64,000 nucleotides of DNA from Alligator mississippiensis. Its lineage: Eukaryota; Chordata; Crocodylia; Alligatoridae. This document shows, piece by piece, positions 35,416 to 48,898 of the stretch. Position numbers and translations under genes: made by a program. Every line of letters starts with the position of its first letter. Positions within the stretch are counted from its first letter, which is position 1. The notes under the pieces were generated by a model. The model was given only the letters and a program-made list of their open reading frames with translations, ran no database searches and had not been told where the DNA came from. Location of the stretch: NCBI RefSeq assembly GCF_030867095.1, contig NC_081828.1, forward strand, positions 214,551,978 to 214,615,977. The letters run 5' to 3'.

Positions 35416-36184
35416 CTGAGCACTGGGAAAAGAAAGGCAGCAGGGGAGGTGATGGCTTGCACCCTTCTTAACTGCTGTGAACCTGAAGCCTTTTTTTATT
35501 GTTTTAGTGAAAGCATTAACTATGCCGTGGGTCTGCTGAAAGCTCCCAGCGGAGCTGTCGGCAGCACGTGGCATTTGCTTTCTGTCTTCCGGTGGACGCG
35601 GTAGCATCGTTGCGGTCCCAGCCTTGGTGCAGAGTCTCGAGATGCAGCCTCGCTGTCTCTGTGTGGTCTGTCTCTTGGCTAGCAATAATGCAAGTTAATG
35701 TCTGGTCACTGTTGTTGGGGTTTCCCCCCCCCCACTTAGTCTCCAAGGGAGCTCTACATTAATTTTGTGTGACCACTGTATGCATCTTATTCCCTTGTTC
35801 CATGGGAAAGATTCGAGGCTTTCAAATCCAATCAGTGGACTATGGAAAGCAAGGGAAAGAAGCAGTCCATTCATACATTTCATAAAGCAATATAATAACT
35901 GCCTTTGCTTCCCATGCTCTGGAAAGCTGGCCGGCCAAGTTTGGTACTGGAGTGGATTGGTGAAACCCTATTGAAAGTATTGGTGGGAGGGAGCCATGCA
36001 GTTAATAACGGCAGAGAAACTGGATTATTGTTGCTCACTCTTGGCACTGCCCTGCTGATTTTGCTCAACTTCTGTGCGGATGATTTTTAAGGTGGGAAGG
36101 ACTCTTTCTTCCTCCCCCCACCTTAAAATCCTTGCATCAGCTTTGCCTCATCCTTCAGAGAGGTCTCCTATCAATTCATACAAT

Positions 36185-36480
36185 TCCTTAAAGAAGTAGG
36201 GCTGGAAGGGACCCCCAGAAATTGCCTAGTCCAACCCGCTGCCTGAGACAGGATCACCCCTATCCAAACCATCCTACACATCCACTGTGCAGCCTCTTAG
36301 CAAAACTACATGGTCAACCCTGACACGGTCACCTTGCTGGGGTCGGTTATCTTTCCTGCTTGGTGCAGAGGGCTGGACCCGATGCTCTTCCGAGGTAGCT
36401 TCATAGATAGTAAGGCTGGAAGGGACAATCACAAGACATCACACCCTAATCTGCTGCAGGTCAAGCAGGGGGACCAGCAG
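36185..36480 (-). mobile_element. Two CR1 3' fragments, minus strand
   Basis: GGGCTGGAAGGGACCCCCAG near 36200 and AAGGCTGGAAGGGACAATCA near 36413 each start a reverse-complement CR1 end. Confidence 0.65.
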
Positions 36481-38329
36481 CAGATTTAAAAAAAAAAAAA
36501 CCCACTCGAGAGGTCCAAGGAAGAGGGCAGGGCTGGCTCCCAGCAAGTCTCTCCTGCAAGCTTCTGTACTCGCATCCAGTTGCAAACAAAATGAGAAATG
36601 CCTTTCTGGGGAGTTGTCCTCCCTTTTGCAGCGTGGTGTTAAAGGAGTTAAAATGGCTTTTTCCAGCTCATGCTTCCCTGTACCAATACCCAGAGCTACA
36701 TGTCGCCTACGGTCTAGTGGGACCCCTGCCAAGAGGGATGACGTTGAGCTGAAAAAAGCAGCCAGTGGAATAATTAACAGTGCCGGGTTGCTAAGAATTC
36801 CCCATGAGGGTGGGGGGCGACCCATGGAGTCGTCCAGCCAATGGGGAGAGCGGGGAATCGTTTCCTGGCACGCACGCTGGAGGGTGAAGCTAATGCTGTC
36901 TTAAATTTGTGAGCTCCCTCTTGCTCTGGCCCACGCATTCCCCTGGCACCGCAGGGCACCAGCAGGTTTTAAGTTTAGTTAATAATAATAATAATAATAA
37001 TAATTAAAAAGAAAAAAAATCCTCCATAAATCTAGCTGATGGCTGTCTCATTCTTGAGAGGATGAAGGGGAGGGGAAGCGAAACCCTTGCTTGCTGACAA
37101 ACCAAATGGGTTGTTCCAGTGGAATTAGGTCATTGGCAGCTCTGGGTGCCAAGCTACCTGGAAGCTCCTAAAGGAGGGAGTGAATGTAGTCATCACATTT
37201 AAAAAAAAACCCAAATCACTCGGCGGCGGTTCCAAAGGTGACTTTTGCCGCAGGGAACTTCTGAGCCCTCTGGTATGAGCCGCGCACAATGCACGTGCAT
37301 GTTGCAAAGTCCAATTGAGCTGGAATCTGGAGGCACGTGCCCGCGCTCCCCGTGTTGTTTCCATGCTGGTGGATCTCGGCTCGGGGACCCGATTTGTGTA
37401 GACGTCTTCCTGACCTAAAAGGCCTGTTGCAAAGTAACTTCCTGAACAAGACTTCTTATAAAAGGCCGAAGGCTTGGGCTTGGGGTTAAGCCGTGCTGCT
37501 GAAACCTAATAGGCTGGGTTTGGCTTCTTGCTCTGCTGTTGAGTGTCTCAGAGTGGCGTTATCTTTCCCACCTGGAATAGGAGTGAGACTTGTTTCTCAG
37601 GAAGGCCTTGAGAGGTTTCTCGTTTTGTTACCAGGGAAGTTGTTTAGCCCTTCCCATGCATCCGTCTCGAGGGAGGTGTAAAATGTTTTTACTTCCAGGG
37701 CATCAGCTTTGCATGGTGCAAAAATAGCTTTTCTCGTACAGGTCCTTCACAGGAAGGCTCCACGAGGAGAACTTGTCCAGCTCTTGTCAGACCCATTGTA
37801 GTGTCTGTTGTACGCAGAATTTATCCTCCCTAGGATGAAGAGTCTTTACTTTAGCAATGGACATTATGAAGTGACTGAAAATAGACAGTTATTAAAAGTA
37901 GCAATTATTGAGCAAGAGCAGTCAACTCTAATTGGTGAGACTTTTCTGGGTCAAATGCCAGCAGAGATTCTGCATGCCCTACCTGGGGCATCTTCTGTTG
38001 CGGAGAGCGTGGGGCGTACCTCCCCAGATGGCAATAACGTGAAGACAGACAGGGGGGTGTGAAACTAGAAATCCCAGCTGGTCTTTACACCTCTTTTTAA
38101 TCGATATCCAATAGCAAATGCAAAAGAACTTCTCCATGTGAAGTGAGATATGCTATGGCATGGTGGAGGTTACTTTCCTGCATTTTAGAAAAGGGTGAAA
38201 GTCTACTTGGAGGCAAGTAGAAGATACGTGGTGAAGGTATTGACTTGTGGTGGATGCGCTGGCTGTTTTGCAAGGACTCTACGAAGCAAGCGTGGCTCGT
38301 GAGCGCAGCGACCAAGATAGCTGTTCATC
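36481..38329. other. Intron 1, no gene recognised
   Basis: Contains an (AAT)n microsatellite at 36980-37003 and A-rich tracts; nothing else was identified. Confidence 0.45.
36980..37003. repeat. (AAT)n microsatellite
   Basis: Eight TAA/AAT units without interruption. Confidence 0.92.
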
Positions 38330-38950
38330 TACGACGCAGTGGTTAACGGAGCTAATCGCATACTAGGATGCATTAGCCGGTGTATCGCAAGCAGGGTTAA
38401 GGAAGTACTACTTCCTCTCTTGGTGCTGGTGAGACCCCAGCTGCAGGACTGTGTCCAGTTCTGGGTGCCACACTTCAAAAAAGTTGTGGACGATCTTGAA
38501 AGGGTCCAGAGAAGGGCCACAAGGATGGTGAAGGGCCTGGAGGACAAACCTTATGAGGAAAGACTAGCGGGGTCTAGGACTGTAGTGCATGGGGAAGAGA
38601 AGACTGAGGCGGAGGCTTGGTGGCTGTCTATAAGTGTGTAAGGGGTGAATATCAGGAGAGAAACGGTTCAATAGGGCTCCCCAGGGGAGGACAAGTTGCA
38701 GTGGCCATAACCTGTTGGAGGATGGTTTCAGGTTGAATGTAAGGAAGAACATTTTTACGGTAAGGGTGACCCAAATCTGGACTAGACTTCCCAAGGAAGG
38801 GGTGCAGTCCCCAACTTTGGAAGCCTTCAAGAGGAGACTGGACAGACACCTTCCTGGGATCGTTTGATCTCGGCAGTATTCCTGCGGGGCTTGGACTTGA
38901 TCTTTTGAGGTTCCTTCCAGCCCTTAATTTCGATGAGGCTGTGACTGTTG
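38330..38950 (+). mobile_element. CR1 LINE, reverse-transcriptase end and tail
   Basis: Translated plus-strand fragments show VRPQLQDCVQFWVPHFKK and ERVQRRATRMVKGLEDKP, the C-terminal part of CR1 reverse transcriptase, followed by the 3' tail ending near TTGAGGTTCCTTCCAGCCCT. Stops and frameshifts are present. Confidence 0.9.
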
Positions 38951-40129
38951 GTGCCCACCCTCCATAACTTTCCAACTTTTTAACAGCATCACAGTGGGCT
39001 CTACATAGGGTTGTTACTTGTTCCTTTTGTTGGTCAAGTGAACGTTGAGCTGGAAGCCCCAGGTGAGATCTAGGGAGCGTGCACACATGCCATGAATAAC
39101 TGGCTCCATCCCTGGAGGTTTCTTACAAGCTGAAGAGGTCTAGAACAGGTGCATAGACCTTTCGTCTGAGGACAAGGAGGGCTACAGCAGTGGGAACGCA
39201 CACAAATGGAGCTAACCTGTTGCAGGTTACAAATGCACATCTTTTATTTTTGGAAAAAAACATCTGGTTTCTACCTGGGTCACCTGTAAAGCACTTTTGG
39301 GCCGTCATGGCAGAGAACAATCTTGAGGAAGAGCCCATACCTGATCCAAGGCAGTCCCTGTTCAGAAGGGGTGGTGGAAGCTCATGTTGCTGCAATGCTG
39401 GAGAAGGATATATGGATATATTGCAAGTGCGAGTGAAGGGTAGGCAGGAAAGCATGCAGCGGTCCTTGAGCTAAGGACCAGAGTAGATAGAAGCGGGAAT
39501 GAATAGAGGGGTGTATGAAGGGCTGGCTTTTTATCAGAGAGCAGGAAGCAGCCATGAGACTGGATCTGAATGGGGACATTTGGGCAGGCCAGAGGTGGCA
39601 GGGGGCAGTAAGCAAGTCGGTTGCTTTTAGAAACCGGAGCTAACTTCTTATCCCCCTTGTCTGTCTACTTCAGCAGAGACCCCTTTGGCTGTGGGGTTAT
39701 CCAAACTTGACCTTCCAAGGCCACAGCAAAATTTTAAGTTGGGGGTCGGTGTTGAAAGCAGTTCTGCTCCTGGGTTTGTTCCTCTTGAAAGTGCTCAAAA
39801 GTCACTGGGAATATTGTCTCCTTCTGGGAAAAAACCTCTTAAACCCTCATTTCACTCTATTAAGATGACCCAGCCATCTCTTAGTATGAGTCGCAGGCCT
39901 CTCAAAGCCAGTCGCTGCATCCAACAGGTCCAGACTCAACTCCACTGAATGCAGAGGTATTTTGAAGAGGAATTTGACCTGTTTCCAAAGGCCAATTTTT
40001 TTTGTTTGTTTGTGTTTTTTTTAATTTTATTTTTTTTTAAATAGTGTGTATAGTGTAGGTCAAGCTTTTATTTTTCTTGTATGGAGAAGAGGAAGGGAAA
40101 ACTGGAAGTCCTGGGAGAAAAATGACTTG
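38951..40129. other. Intron 1, no gene recognised
   Basis: Nothing identified other than a T/A-rich tract at 39995-40045. Confidence 0.45.
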
Positions 40130-40960
40130 TGGAATAGTAGACTCGATGTCCAGCATGAAGCAGCGTCTGGTTTCCTGAACTGTCGAGTCACTGGACTGTG
40201 CGGCGTATTCTGCTGCGTCGCTATGAGAGCGGCGGCTTTGCTCTTTTCATGAGCTTTTTGCAGGAAAAAAAGGGCGAGGAAAAGGTACCGAAAAATAACA
40301 CGGCGAGCAGAGCAGCGGAGCAATGTTCATTATAACAATGAAGGGCTGGGGGTGGAGAATCAACTGGAGCTTTGCATGGATCCACCAAAGAGAGCTCCTT
40401 GGAAGAAGATGCCGGCCGAGGAGGAAGCGATGGGGCGGGAATGCTATATTTCAGCAGACTTGTCATTGCAGGCGGGCGTAGCAGAGGCGTTTTCCCAAAA
40501 AAAAGCAGCTCACCTTGGCTCGGGTCTCCGGCGGCGCTCTCAAAGGAAACTCGGGCATGTCAAATGGGGAACGCTCTCGTGGGTGTCTGCAAAGGCCTAC
40601 CTCTATCTTGTTCTCCTTGGGTTTGTGGTTTTTTGGGAGGGAGCCAGATCTTACTAAGGAGGAAACTCGGGTGTGTTTTAGAGTTTTATGGCTCCGAGCC
40701 TGCCTGAAAACAGAGCTCATCTGGAAAGTCGATCTCGAAGTCCAGTGAAATCTATGTTGCAGATACCGAGCCGTCTTGGAGCGCCCCAGCTGCAGGTCTG
40801 ATGCCTGCTAAGACGATGATGACAGCGGAGCTGAACTCTTAAAGGTCACAACAGCTGGAAAGCCGTAAGAGCAACACAATTAGCAATATCGTATTGCAGA
40901 GTTTATGCGGCTCTGCTACTATCCAGCCTCGGGCCGGGAGCCGGCCAGGAAGCGATAGTT
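40130..40960. promoter_or_regulatory. Candidate intronic regulatory island
   Basis: Repeat-free stretch with more CpG than its surroundings. It contains CAATGTTCATTATAACAATG at 40321-40340, a SOX-type AACAATG with a near-match in inverted orientation. The enhancer idea is inference from motifs and composition. Confidence 0.25.
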
Positions 40961-43900
40961 ACAGTGCTGAGACCTCCAGTCCCATCCCTTACTGGCTTCC
41001 AACTAAATGATGGATTGCGTTTGAGCAGAGGGAGTAAGATGCAGATTGACATTAGTTGGGCTTTCCTGTTCAAGCTTCTTCAAATATTAACCAAAAAAAA
41101 ACAAACCCCAACAAAAACCCCCCTTTCTTCTCTCTGTCTTGCTCTCCCCTTCCAAAAAAGCTCTGTGCTTCTTGGGGGCTGGAGAAGCCCTAGGTTATTC
41201 AGGGGAACACAGTCAAGCTCAAATGTAGCCTCATGCTAGATGTCTGTAGGTAGTACATGAATACAAGCAAGGCTGTGGTGTCAGCGGTTGCATAGATGCT
41301 GCTCACCATCTGTCGGGGCTCAACAGAGCGGGCAGAGAAGCTTGCAAGGAGAGTAGGGGGAATTGTCTTGGCTTAGGTGAGCAGAGTACCTGTGCCTCCT
41401 GATTTTTTTTTCCCCATCCCAGTGCTGTATCCCTCATCTTCCTCTCATAAGGATTGAGAGGGGAAAAAAAACAAAACTATGCTGGACCTCCCGATTTAGG
41501 AGAAATGAGCTGTTTTGGTCTCAGTCCAGGTCCTAGCAAAGAAAGACATGCACCCCCCTCCCTCAGCCCAAAATAATACAATCGCACATGGCACTAGTTG
41601 ACAATTTCATCCTAAAAGCTAAGGATTTGGGCAAGCATAAAAAACAAAACAAAAAACCAACAACAACAGCAACAAAAGCCTTTGAACTTTGCTCACCCCA
41701 AAAGACTTCCAGCCCCCTTGGAAGGAACAGCGTGGTCTTTGTGAGGAGCTGAGAAGGTATCCAACTGACACCGTTGCCTCACAGGACCCTGCTCCGCGTT
41801 ACGTTGCATAAAAGAGCTTTATTGGATTATAAAGGTCTCATGCATGGGCAGCTCCAAACCGGCACTTCATGTGGGGGCCTTCGCTCAGCTCGGCTGGCGC
41901 TTGTTTATTGATGGCACTGTTTGGGGAAGAGAGGGAGGGAAATGCTGCCTGAACCCTTCTACTGCGACTGTTGCAAAGCGTCTCCACGTCCCAACGCTGC
42001 TACTTGGGGCCCCTAACCGAAACGGGCATGGAGCCGGTGCTGCTGACTTTTTTTTAAACACCTGCCTGTGCATGCACTGAGTCATTTGCTCCATGGGGGT
42101 GTTCATTTTGAAGAGCTAGTCTGTTCGCCAGCTCGGCTAGGCACAGTATTTCCCTTCTCCCTTGCATGCGTTTTTCCAGCAGATCGGGCTCTAGACCTCT
42201 GGCAACCTTCACGTTGACCCTATGAAGTGTCTTGTCCTCGAGATGCTTCTCTAGTTCTTCTTGAGGCCAGTGCAACACGAGCTCAGCATGCCGAGGCCTT
42301 CATTTTTACCAGGCTCGCTGGATTGCACGTTGCACCGCTTCCACCTTCACAAAGTGGAAGGTTAGAAACAACTTTTCCCATCTCTTTTTTTTTCCCAGAT
42401 GCTTCAGAAATCTGGACTAAAGAGCAAGACTCGGCTAACGGGCTGAGATCCAAAGAGCTGGGTGGACAGGGATGGTCCTGCTTGGAGCAGGGGGTTGGAC
42501 TAAATGTGACCTCCTAAGGTCCCTTCAACCCTCACTTTCTAGGATCCTATGGAGAATTTTTCTTTTTGCTCCCTAAAGGGGATCCGCCTGCTTTCCACAC
42601 TCTTGGGGGTCACGTGTGGCATGGCCGCATTTGGGGTAGATAACATTCATCCTCCGCCTGGCACGATATTTTTGTGAGTGTCAGCCTATGCCTTGGACTA
42701 GGATATTTGTAGTCACCTTGGTTGTGACCCGCAAGCCACAGTTGTCACATCTGGCAACATCCTGCTGAAGCTCTTCCTGCGAGAGTGAATAAAATGGGTC
42801 CAGCTTGCAACGGTCCATTTAACGCTTCAATATTTTTATCATTTCCCAGACTTTCCAGGCACTAATACTGGAGGCCTGAGTCCGGGCTGCTAACACAGCA
42901 CTTTGAATCCCAGCCTGGTACTTTTGAAAAAAACCCCAAAACCTGGGCTTTAAAGAGACTAATGATGCTTAGGTGCCTACCTAGATATTTCAAATAGGTT
43001 TTATTTTAAGAAGGTGTTGATCACCTGAAAAATGACATCCAGAATAGTCGGTCCCTCTCCAGCTTGGCTATAGCATCTATGTACTCATCGCTTCTCACAG
43101 GTGCTTTCTACTTGTTGTATGCATCTTCTGAGATGCTAAAGAGGGCTTGTCGTGCACTCGGACTGATATTTTAGGAGGAGGTTTGCTTTAGAAGATGCTT
43201 ACAATCTTTCTCTTCTCTCACATTCATGGATATCCTTTATCAAGGAAGTTTGCTGCAAAAGTCTTTTATCAATAAGAGTAGATGGGTTGATGGATCCCAA
43301 TGATACATGGTCCATTGAATCACTGCACTTCTGTATTGCTGGACTGTTCTGTTCTGTTTAAGGCTATGTAGTGCTACACGTGACTATTCAACCCATGGTT
43401 CATTGGTACCCTTCTTCCTTGGGTAGACGGTCCTGAGCAAGCGTCTCGGTCAAGGGCAGCAGAGCTAGTTAAAACTCTGCAAATGAAGCTGGTTTTTAAA
43501 ATAGTTTTTTAGTATATTTTGGTGTGGAAAGTCTCTCTCCATGCCGTCGTGTTTCTTGTGGGGGTATATAGGTACGTGCTCTTTCAAAAGTTTTTTAAAA
43601 ACTAGTTTTTCACTTTTTAATTAGAAAATACTTTGGAAGAGAAAACAGATGCTGAGAAGGGGGAAAAACCCCCTTCCTCCCACAAACTGCAAAACCAAAA
43701 TGGTTTTTATTAGTTTTGTGGGAAGTTAGCTTTTTCTTTTTTTTCTTCTTTTTTTTTGTCTTTCTTGCCAGCTGTACTGGCTGGGGGCACGTGGGTGTTC
43801 GGCCAGCACAGTGGATCCATGCCTTTTCATAAAGGACTATCTTGACATTATCATTTGTGTTGTTTGGAGGGGATGGGGCAACACGAGTATAGCATAGTGT

Positions 43901-44831
43901 CCTTGTAAAATGAAAAGCAGATAGGCATTCCTGCAGCAGAGGTTGACTCCTTAGGGGCTGCAAACCTGACTAGTGTTTAATTTTAAAAAAAGGGAAAAGA
44001 AGGGGGCTTCTTATTTATTTATTTTTCCTCCCTCTTCTCCATCCTGCACCTTTTTTTCTGTGACCTGCAGGCAGTCTCTGCAAGCTCTGAAAGCTGCCAA
44101 GTGTGCATCTTGGAGACGCCGCAGGCCCAGCCCCGCGCTGGCTCTGCGCGCGTCCGCCCAGGGCTGAAATGTTCCAGCATGTTTTGAATTCTGGCTTGAG
44201 CAATTCTTCCTTTTTGGCCGGGGAAATGTATCTTCAGGTCCCTCGAAACCCTATATAGTGATTCCCATTGACTGACTGCACTGGCACCTGGCCGGAAGAG
44301 GGCAGAGCCAGGAGAGTGGGGTACGGGCAGCGGAGCCAACGAACGGCTCATGCCTCCAGCAGATGTTCCTTGCCGCTTCTTTACTCCCTGGGGCCGATGC
44401 CAGCCTGGGTGGTGTCCAGCAGCCCGTCACTCGACACCAGGAACAGTATGCTGGCTGCTCTTATTGCACATTGTACGAGTCAAGGACCTTGTGTTTTGGA
44501 GGAGGCTGGAGAGGGGAAGAGGGGGTGGGACACGTATTTCTCTAAAGCTTCCAAATATTTCTAGGTCCCCCCCCCCAAGTTCATTTCTTTCTAACCGAAG
44601 TCTCTTGGCAGTGTTGCCTGAGGCTGTGGTTTATGAAGTCCTGGGTTAAGCAATAGATATAGGGAGCTGTATATATCCTGGGTTGTTCCCTATGCAGAAA
44701 AGCTCCCCAGATCTCTGCTTTTGGCATCAGCTTGATGTGCTAGAACGTGTGAATGGGGATAGCCCCTTTGCTCGCGCTGACTAGATCTCTTCTTTCTTCC
44801 CCTTCCCCCCCGTGCCCTATTCCTTTCGCAG
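40961..44831. other. Intron 1, distal part
   Basis: No exon is supported before the exon 2 acceptor. Poly-A/T tracts and one CR1 fragment (42440-42552) are present. A pyrimidine-rich tract and a CTGAC branch-like motif near 44778 precede exon 2. Confidence 0.5.
42440..42552 (+). mobile_element. CR1 3' tail fragment
   Basis: GGATGGTCCTGCTTGGAGCA, GGGGGTTGGACTAAATGTGA and CTCCTAAGGTCCCTTCAACC. Confidence 0.82.
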
Positions 44832-45091
44832 GCTGACTGGGAATGAACCCCTGACCATCCTCCCTCTGACCTCAGAAATGGAGGAAGCTGCCGTCAAGGC
44901 CCACTACAAAGTGTGCGACCGCCTGAAGCTGGAGAAAAAGCAGCGCAGGATGTGTCGGCGGGACCCCGGGGTGGCCGAGACCCTCATGGAGGCCATCAGC
45001 ATGAGCGCCCTGGAGTGCCAGTACCAGTTCCGCTTCGAACGGTGGAACTGCACGCTCGAGGGGCGCTACAGGGCCAGCCTGCTGAAGAGAG
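44832..45091 (+). CDS. WNT9A: WNT9A exon 2: N-terminal Wnt domain
   Basis: Encodes residues 34-120 and the first base of Gly121. The acceptor follows a pyrimidine-rich tract and reads TTTCGCAG; the donor is GTAAGC, near consensus. Four of the mature protein's cysteines lie here (in KVCDR, RMCRR, LECQY and WNCTL). The RRMCRRDPG stretch is the charged helical segment shared by Wnts. WNCT at residues 105-108 carries the only N-X-S/T sequon of the protein (Asn106), the N-glycosylation site conserved in most Wnts. The segment is part of the helical saposin-like N-terminal domain that carries the acylated thumb. No frameshift or stop is present. An ATG at 44812 lies upstream in the same frame but inside the intron and is not a start. 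Confidence 0.97.
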
Positions 45092-48000
45092 GTAAGCCCA
45101 GGGCATCGGGGGCCTATGGCCATGGACTGGTAGGTTGAGTTGCAAAGAGTTATCAATGCAAAGAGTTACCAGTGATTTCATGCTAAATCATCAGAGTTGA
45201 CCGAAAGCAGCCTTCTGAGTCGCTGCCTCCAGTCCCCTGTGTTAACAGGCCGTTGTCACCAAAGGAATCTTCATTTCAAACCCTTTCCTGCAATGAGGAA
45301 TACCGTTGCATGCTCTGTATCGCTCGGAGCAAGGGAGACGAGGGCACTGCCGGTGCCCTGCTGCTGCACAACGAGGGAAATAGTTCACTGGGAGTTACTC
45401 TAGCTTGTAGGAAGGGAGGAAACCAAGTCCATCCCTGCGTCGCTTCACAAGTGAAGCTAGCCTAACCCGAGTTCTAGTTTTTCTAGTCGAAAAATTATTG
45501 TAATCTGAGGTTTTTTTTCTGGGTGAAGAGTGGGGAAAGCCAAACCCATGCTTTCTAGACTCTCTACCACCCAGGAAGCTACAGAAGTGGTTGATTGCAT
45601 TTACTCCCTCTGGTGCTTCAACCTGCTTGCCTGTAAAATGGGTGAGTGAAAGGCCATGCAATTGGGAGTGGAAGCTTAGGAGTCTTAACTTGCAGCTCTG
45701 CTCCAACTGTTAGGCCACACTTCTCTTCCGGTAGGCTTCCTCCAGCAAAATTAGTCACGCACAGCTGTCTAAACTGATGCAGTGTCAGTGATGGTAGGGA
45801 GCAAAGGAAGTCTGCACGGTTCTGCTTGCACCCATAATACAGTCTGCTGGCCAGAGGTACCCCTGGCTAATGGGCTTTCTCATACTGACACCCAGAGACC
45901 ACAGTCTGCTCCTTCAGGCGGAGAGCTGTCCAGATGGGTAGCTTGTACTGTATCCAGGTCTCGGTGACAAGGCAGAATGCATTATCTGCCTCTGCAAGAA
46001 AAGGCACCGTGTAATAAATGACCCCGCCAAAGGCTGCAGTAGTCTGCCCGCTGTCTCATTGTTCCATGTTTTATTTCTCCGCGCTCGTCTGTACCCTCCA
46101 CAGACGCTGTTAATCTTGCAGATGTGCCTCTAGCACAACACACTCCCCTTCAATCTTTCACTCCTCCGCACGGGGAGTTGCTGGTTCCTGTCTCGGCATT
46201 GCAGCAAGCCGTGCCTCGGGGCAAAGGGGCATGTGCCTGCTGTAGTTAAAACCCCGGCAAGCTGGAGTGTGTTTCTTTTTTTTCATCCTTTCATGCCCTT
46301 TGCAGGAGGAGAGCAGCTGACTTTCCTCCTATTTTTTTTTCCGCCCCCCCACTCTTTCTCTGTACCTTTATGTTTAGTCACCAGAAAACTGCTCGATCGC
46401 TGGGTTGCAACTTCCAGATAAGTGGTCCATTTCTTAAAATAACAAATGTGCAGTTAAAGGATTTATTATTCTCTTTGGATTCCCTCTTTGGAGACTTGCA
46501 TGCGATTCTGGAAATGGCTGAAACTGGATAGCTCTGGATGGCAGGCTCCCTAGGCACCTGAGGTTAGAATGCCTGCATTGATTTAGAGCTCATTATCTTG
46601 TTACAAAATATCTCGGTGCAATCAAATAGTGCACCATGGAGATGGCTTTAATTCTGGCCAGAGCCAAATGTCACATGAACTTGGGTGAAGCGTGTGAGCT
46701 GCCTGCGAGCGAGTTGATACTTTGGTTGATGGGCATGGGGAATGAAGGATGGAGAAGAGCAGAATAAGCTTTTTATATCCAGTGGGGTGGTTATGAAATC
46801 CTCTACAGAGAGAACAAGTTCCTGGTATTATATATATATTTTTTTTTTAATACTTGAACAAATGCATTTTGCCACCAAAGCCCTGTAGTGGCAGCAAGCC
46901 ACCAGAGTGGATCCATTCTCTCCGCATGCATCTCTGACCATGCAGCCTTTGATGCATGTCTGTTTGTATTATTATTATTTTTAATGCTGGGCTTGTCGCG
47001 TGCAGAAGGTATTCAGCATCTTATTGATGAGAGCAAGGAGAAAATGATGGTTGCTTTCTTAACAGGTCAATTGATAGCTGGTTTTGACATTGCTCATAAG
47101 TGACGTTTTTCCTTTGGGATCTCTAACCACAGAACGTACTTCCTTCCTTTTTTTTGGGACAGTGACTAGACTGGGCCATCCTATTGCAAGAGCCCTGGAG
47201 CATCGCTCGGAGCAGTACAGAGCCCATGATGCATAGTGGAGCAGTTCTGACATCTGTCCAGGGGAGGGCAGTGGTACCCATGCAGTCTGGCTAGCACCTG
47301 GCATAGCCTAGACAAATGATCATTGCCCCCAAAATTAATTTTCTATGTGGAAAGCTTGTATTCTGCATTCACAATGAAAAGACAGGCCTGGAAGTACAGG
47401 ATTACCCTGGAAAAAGGCTTTCTTGCAAGGCCAAAAAGAGCAAATGTGCCTCTTGTACTCGGTGATCCCAGATGAACCAGATCATTCCCTGAAATCCTTC
47501 CTGCCTTCTGGTTCGGAGCAGATGTTATGAGCCAGTGTGGAGCTGAACCCATTTCTATGTTACCTTCTGTCAGGTGTCCAGCAAATTGTGTTCTCTTGGC
47601 AGCAGCCGGACGCCCCTGCTGTGATCTGATGGAGCCTGCACCTGCAATGGGTTAAATTAGCCACTGTGAGATGACGGGTAATGGGGTTGTATGGTCCCTT
47701 GTGTGGGATAGGGTGTCAGATGCCTGTAGCCATGCCCTCTTGGGTATTGGATATTCAGAATATACCCATGCTGGGGCTGGGCTGGTACTAAGATCATCCA
47801 GCGACTACCCCTGCCACTGCCGTGCTTCGAGTGAAGGATGCAGTTTTCAGTAGGTGTTTCCTGAACTGGTAGCGGGGGGGGGAAATTCTCCCTGCTCAGA
47901 CCTTGTCTTCACCTTTTGGAGGCCATGCAGAGCGATGTCCAGCCTGTCTCACCCATCTCATTTTTAGTGCCAGGTGCCAGACAGCAACACGATGATGCTG

Positions 48001-48898
48001 GAACAATAATCAGGACGGTGCAGTGCCCTGTGATCACTCGGCATGGACCGCCCCAGTAGCGGTTCCAGGAATGGTCATGCAACAGTTTGGTGTAATCTGG
48101 GGCAGTGGACTGGCTTTACAGATGCATCCACCCCTATCGCAATTGGCTTGCGTGACTTTGGGCCTGGGGGTGTTTCTCGAGTGAAGTCCAGACTGGAGTC
48201 TGATTTCAACTACACAACCATGCAGGAATTGCTCCATCATTGTCTCCTTGTATAACCTTAATGCAAACCACTCTAGCTTTTGCTTCGGTTTATTTTCCAA
48301 TAAAGTGGAAATGGCCTCAGTCTCATGTGTGTGTGAGAGAGAACTAGCTTGGTAGATTTGAGGTTTCCAGAGGATGCAGTTAACCGCCTGTTTTTGCACA
48401 TTGTTTTGCTCAGCCTGGCTTGCTTAGTTTTCTTCAGCACTGTCCATCAAGACTTCATGCTTCTGGAGCAGGCATCCTTGGGGATTTTTTCCCCCTCCTT
48501 TGTAACCCTTTAGCTGCTCGAGGCTGTAGTACACCCGTCGGTGGTGGCTTTGAAGTCCTGGCTGGCCTCATCTCTGAGATGAAGGTAGCACTCTGCTCAT
48601 TTGGAAGCAGGATGGTCTTGGCAGATCCACGCACGCCACTGGGACCACTTTTTCCCCTCGATCAGCCCCACAGACCTTGCCACATACTTGTGGAGAGCTT
48701 CAGGTTGCTGTTGCCCTGCCAAGGGAAAGAGGTTCCCTTCATTGCATTCTCTACTACGTCATCCCACAGAGTTCAACAGGCGGTTTTGGCACAACTTGTT
48801 CCTTCCAGTTCAGCTGCTCGTTGCAGTGTAGCCCGCACATAGAGTACAACTTGTTTTGCTGAGCCCCAGGTAATGGTGTCCTTTTGGCTCTCTCCTAG
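45092..48898 (+). other. Intron 2 of WNT9A
   Basis: 3.8 kb, phase 1, donor GTAAGC and acceptor CTCCTAG. I see no repeat of known family and no second exon. T-rich tracts occur near 46270, 46330 and 46840. Confidence 0.75.

Noticed and set aside
44812..45138. ORF starting at ATG 44812 as an alternative WNT9A start
   Set aside because: The ATG lies in the pyrimidine tract upstream of the exon 2 acceptor and would lack a signal peptide.
44872..45181. Minus-strand frames over exon 2
   Set aside because: Shadows of the GC-rich coding exon.
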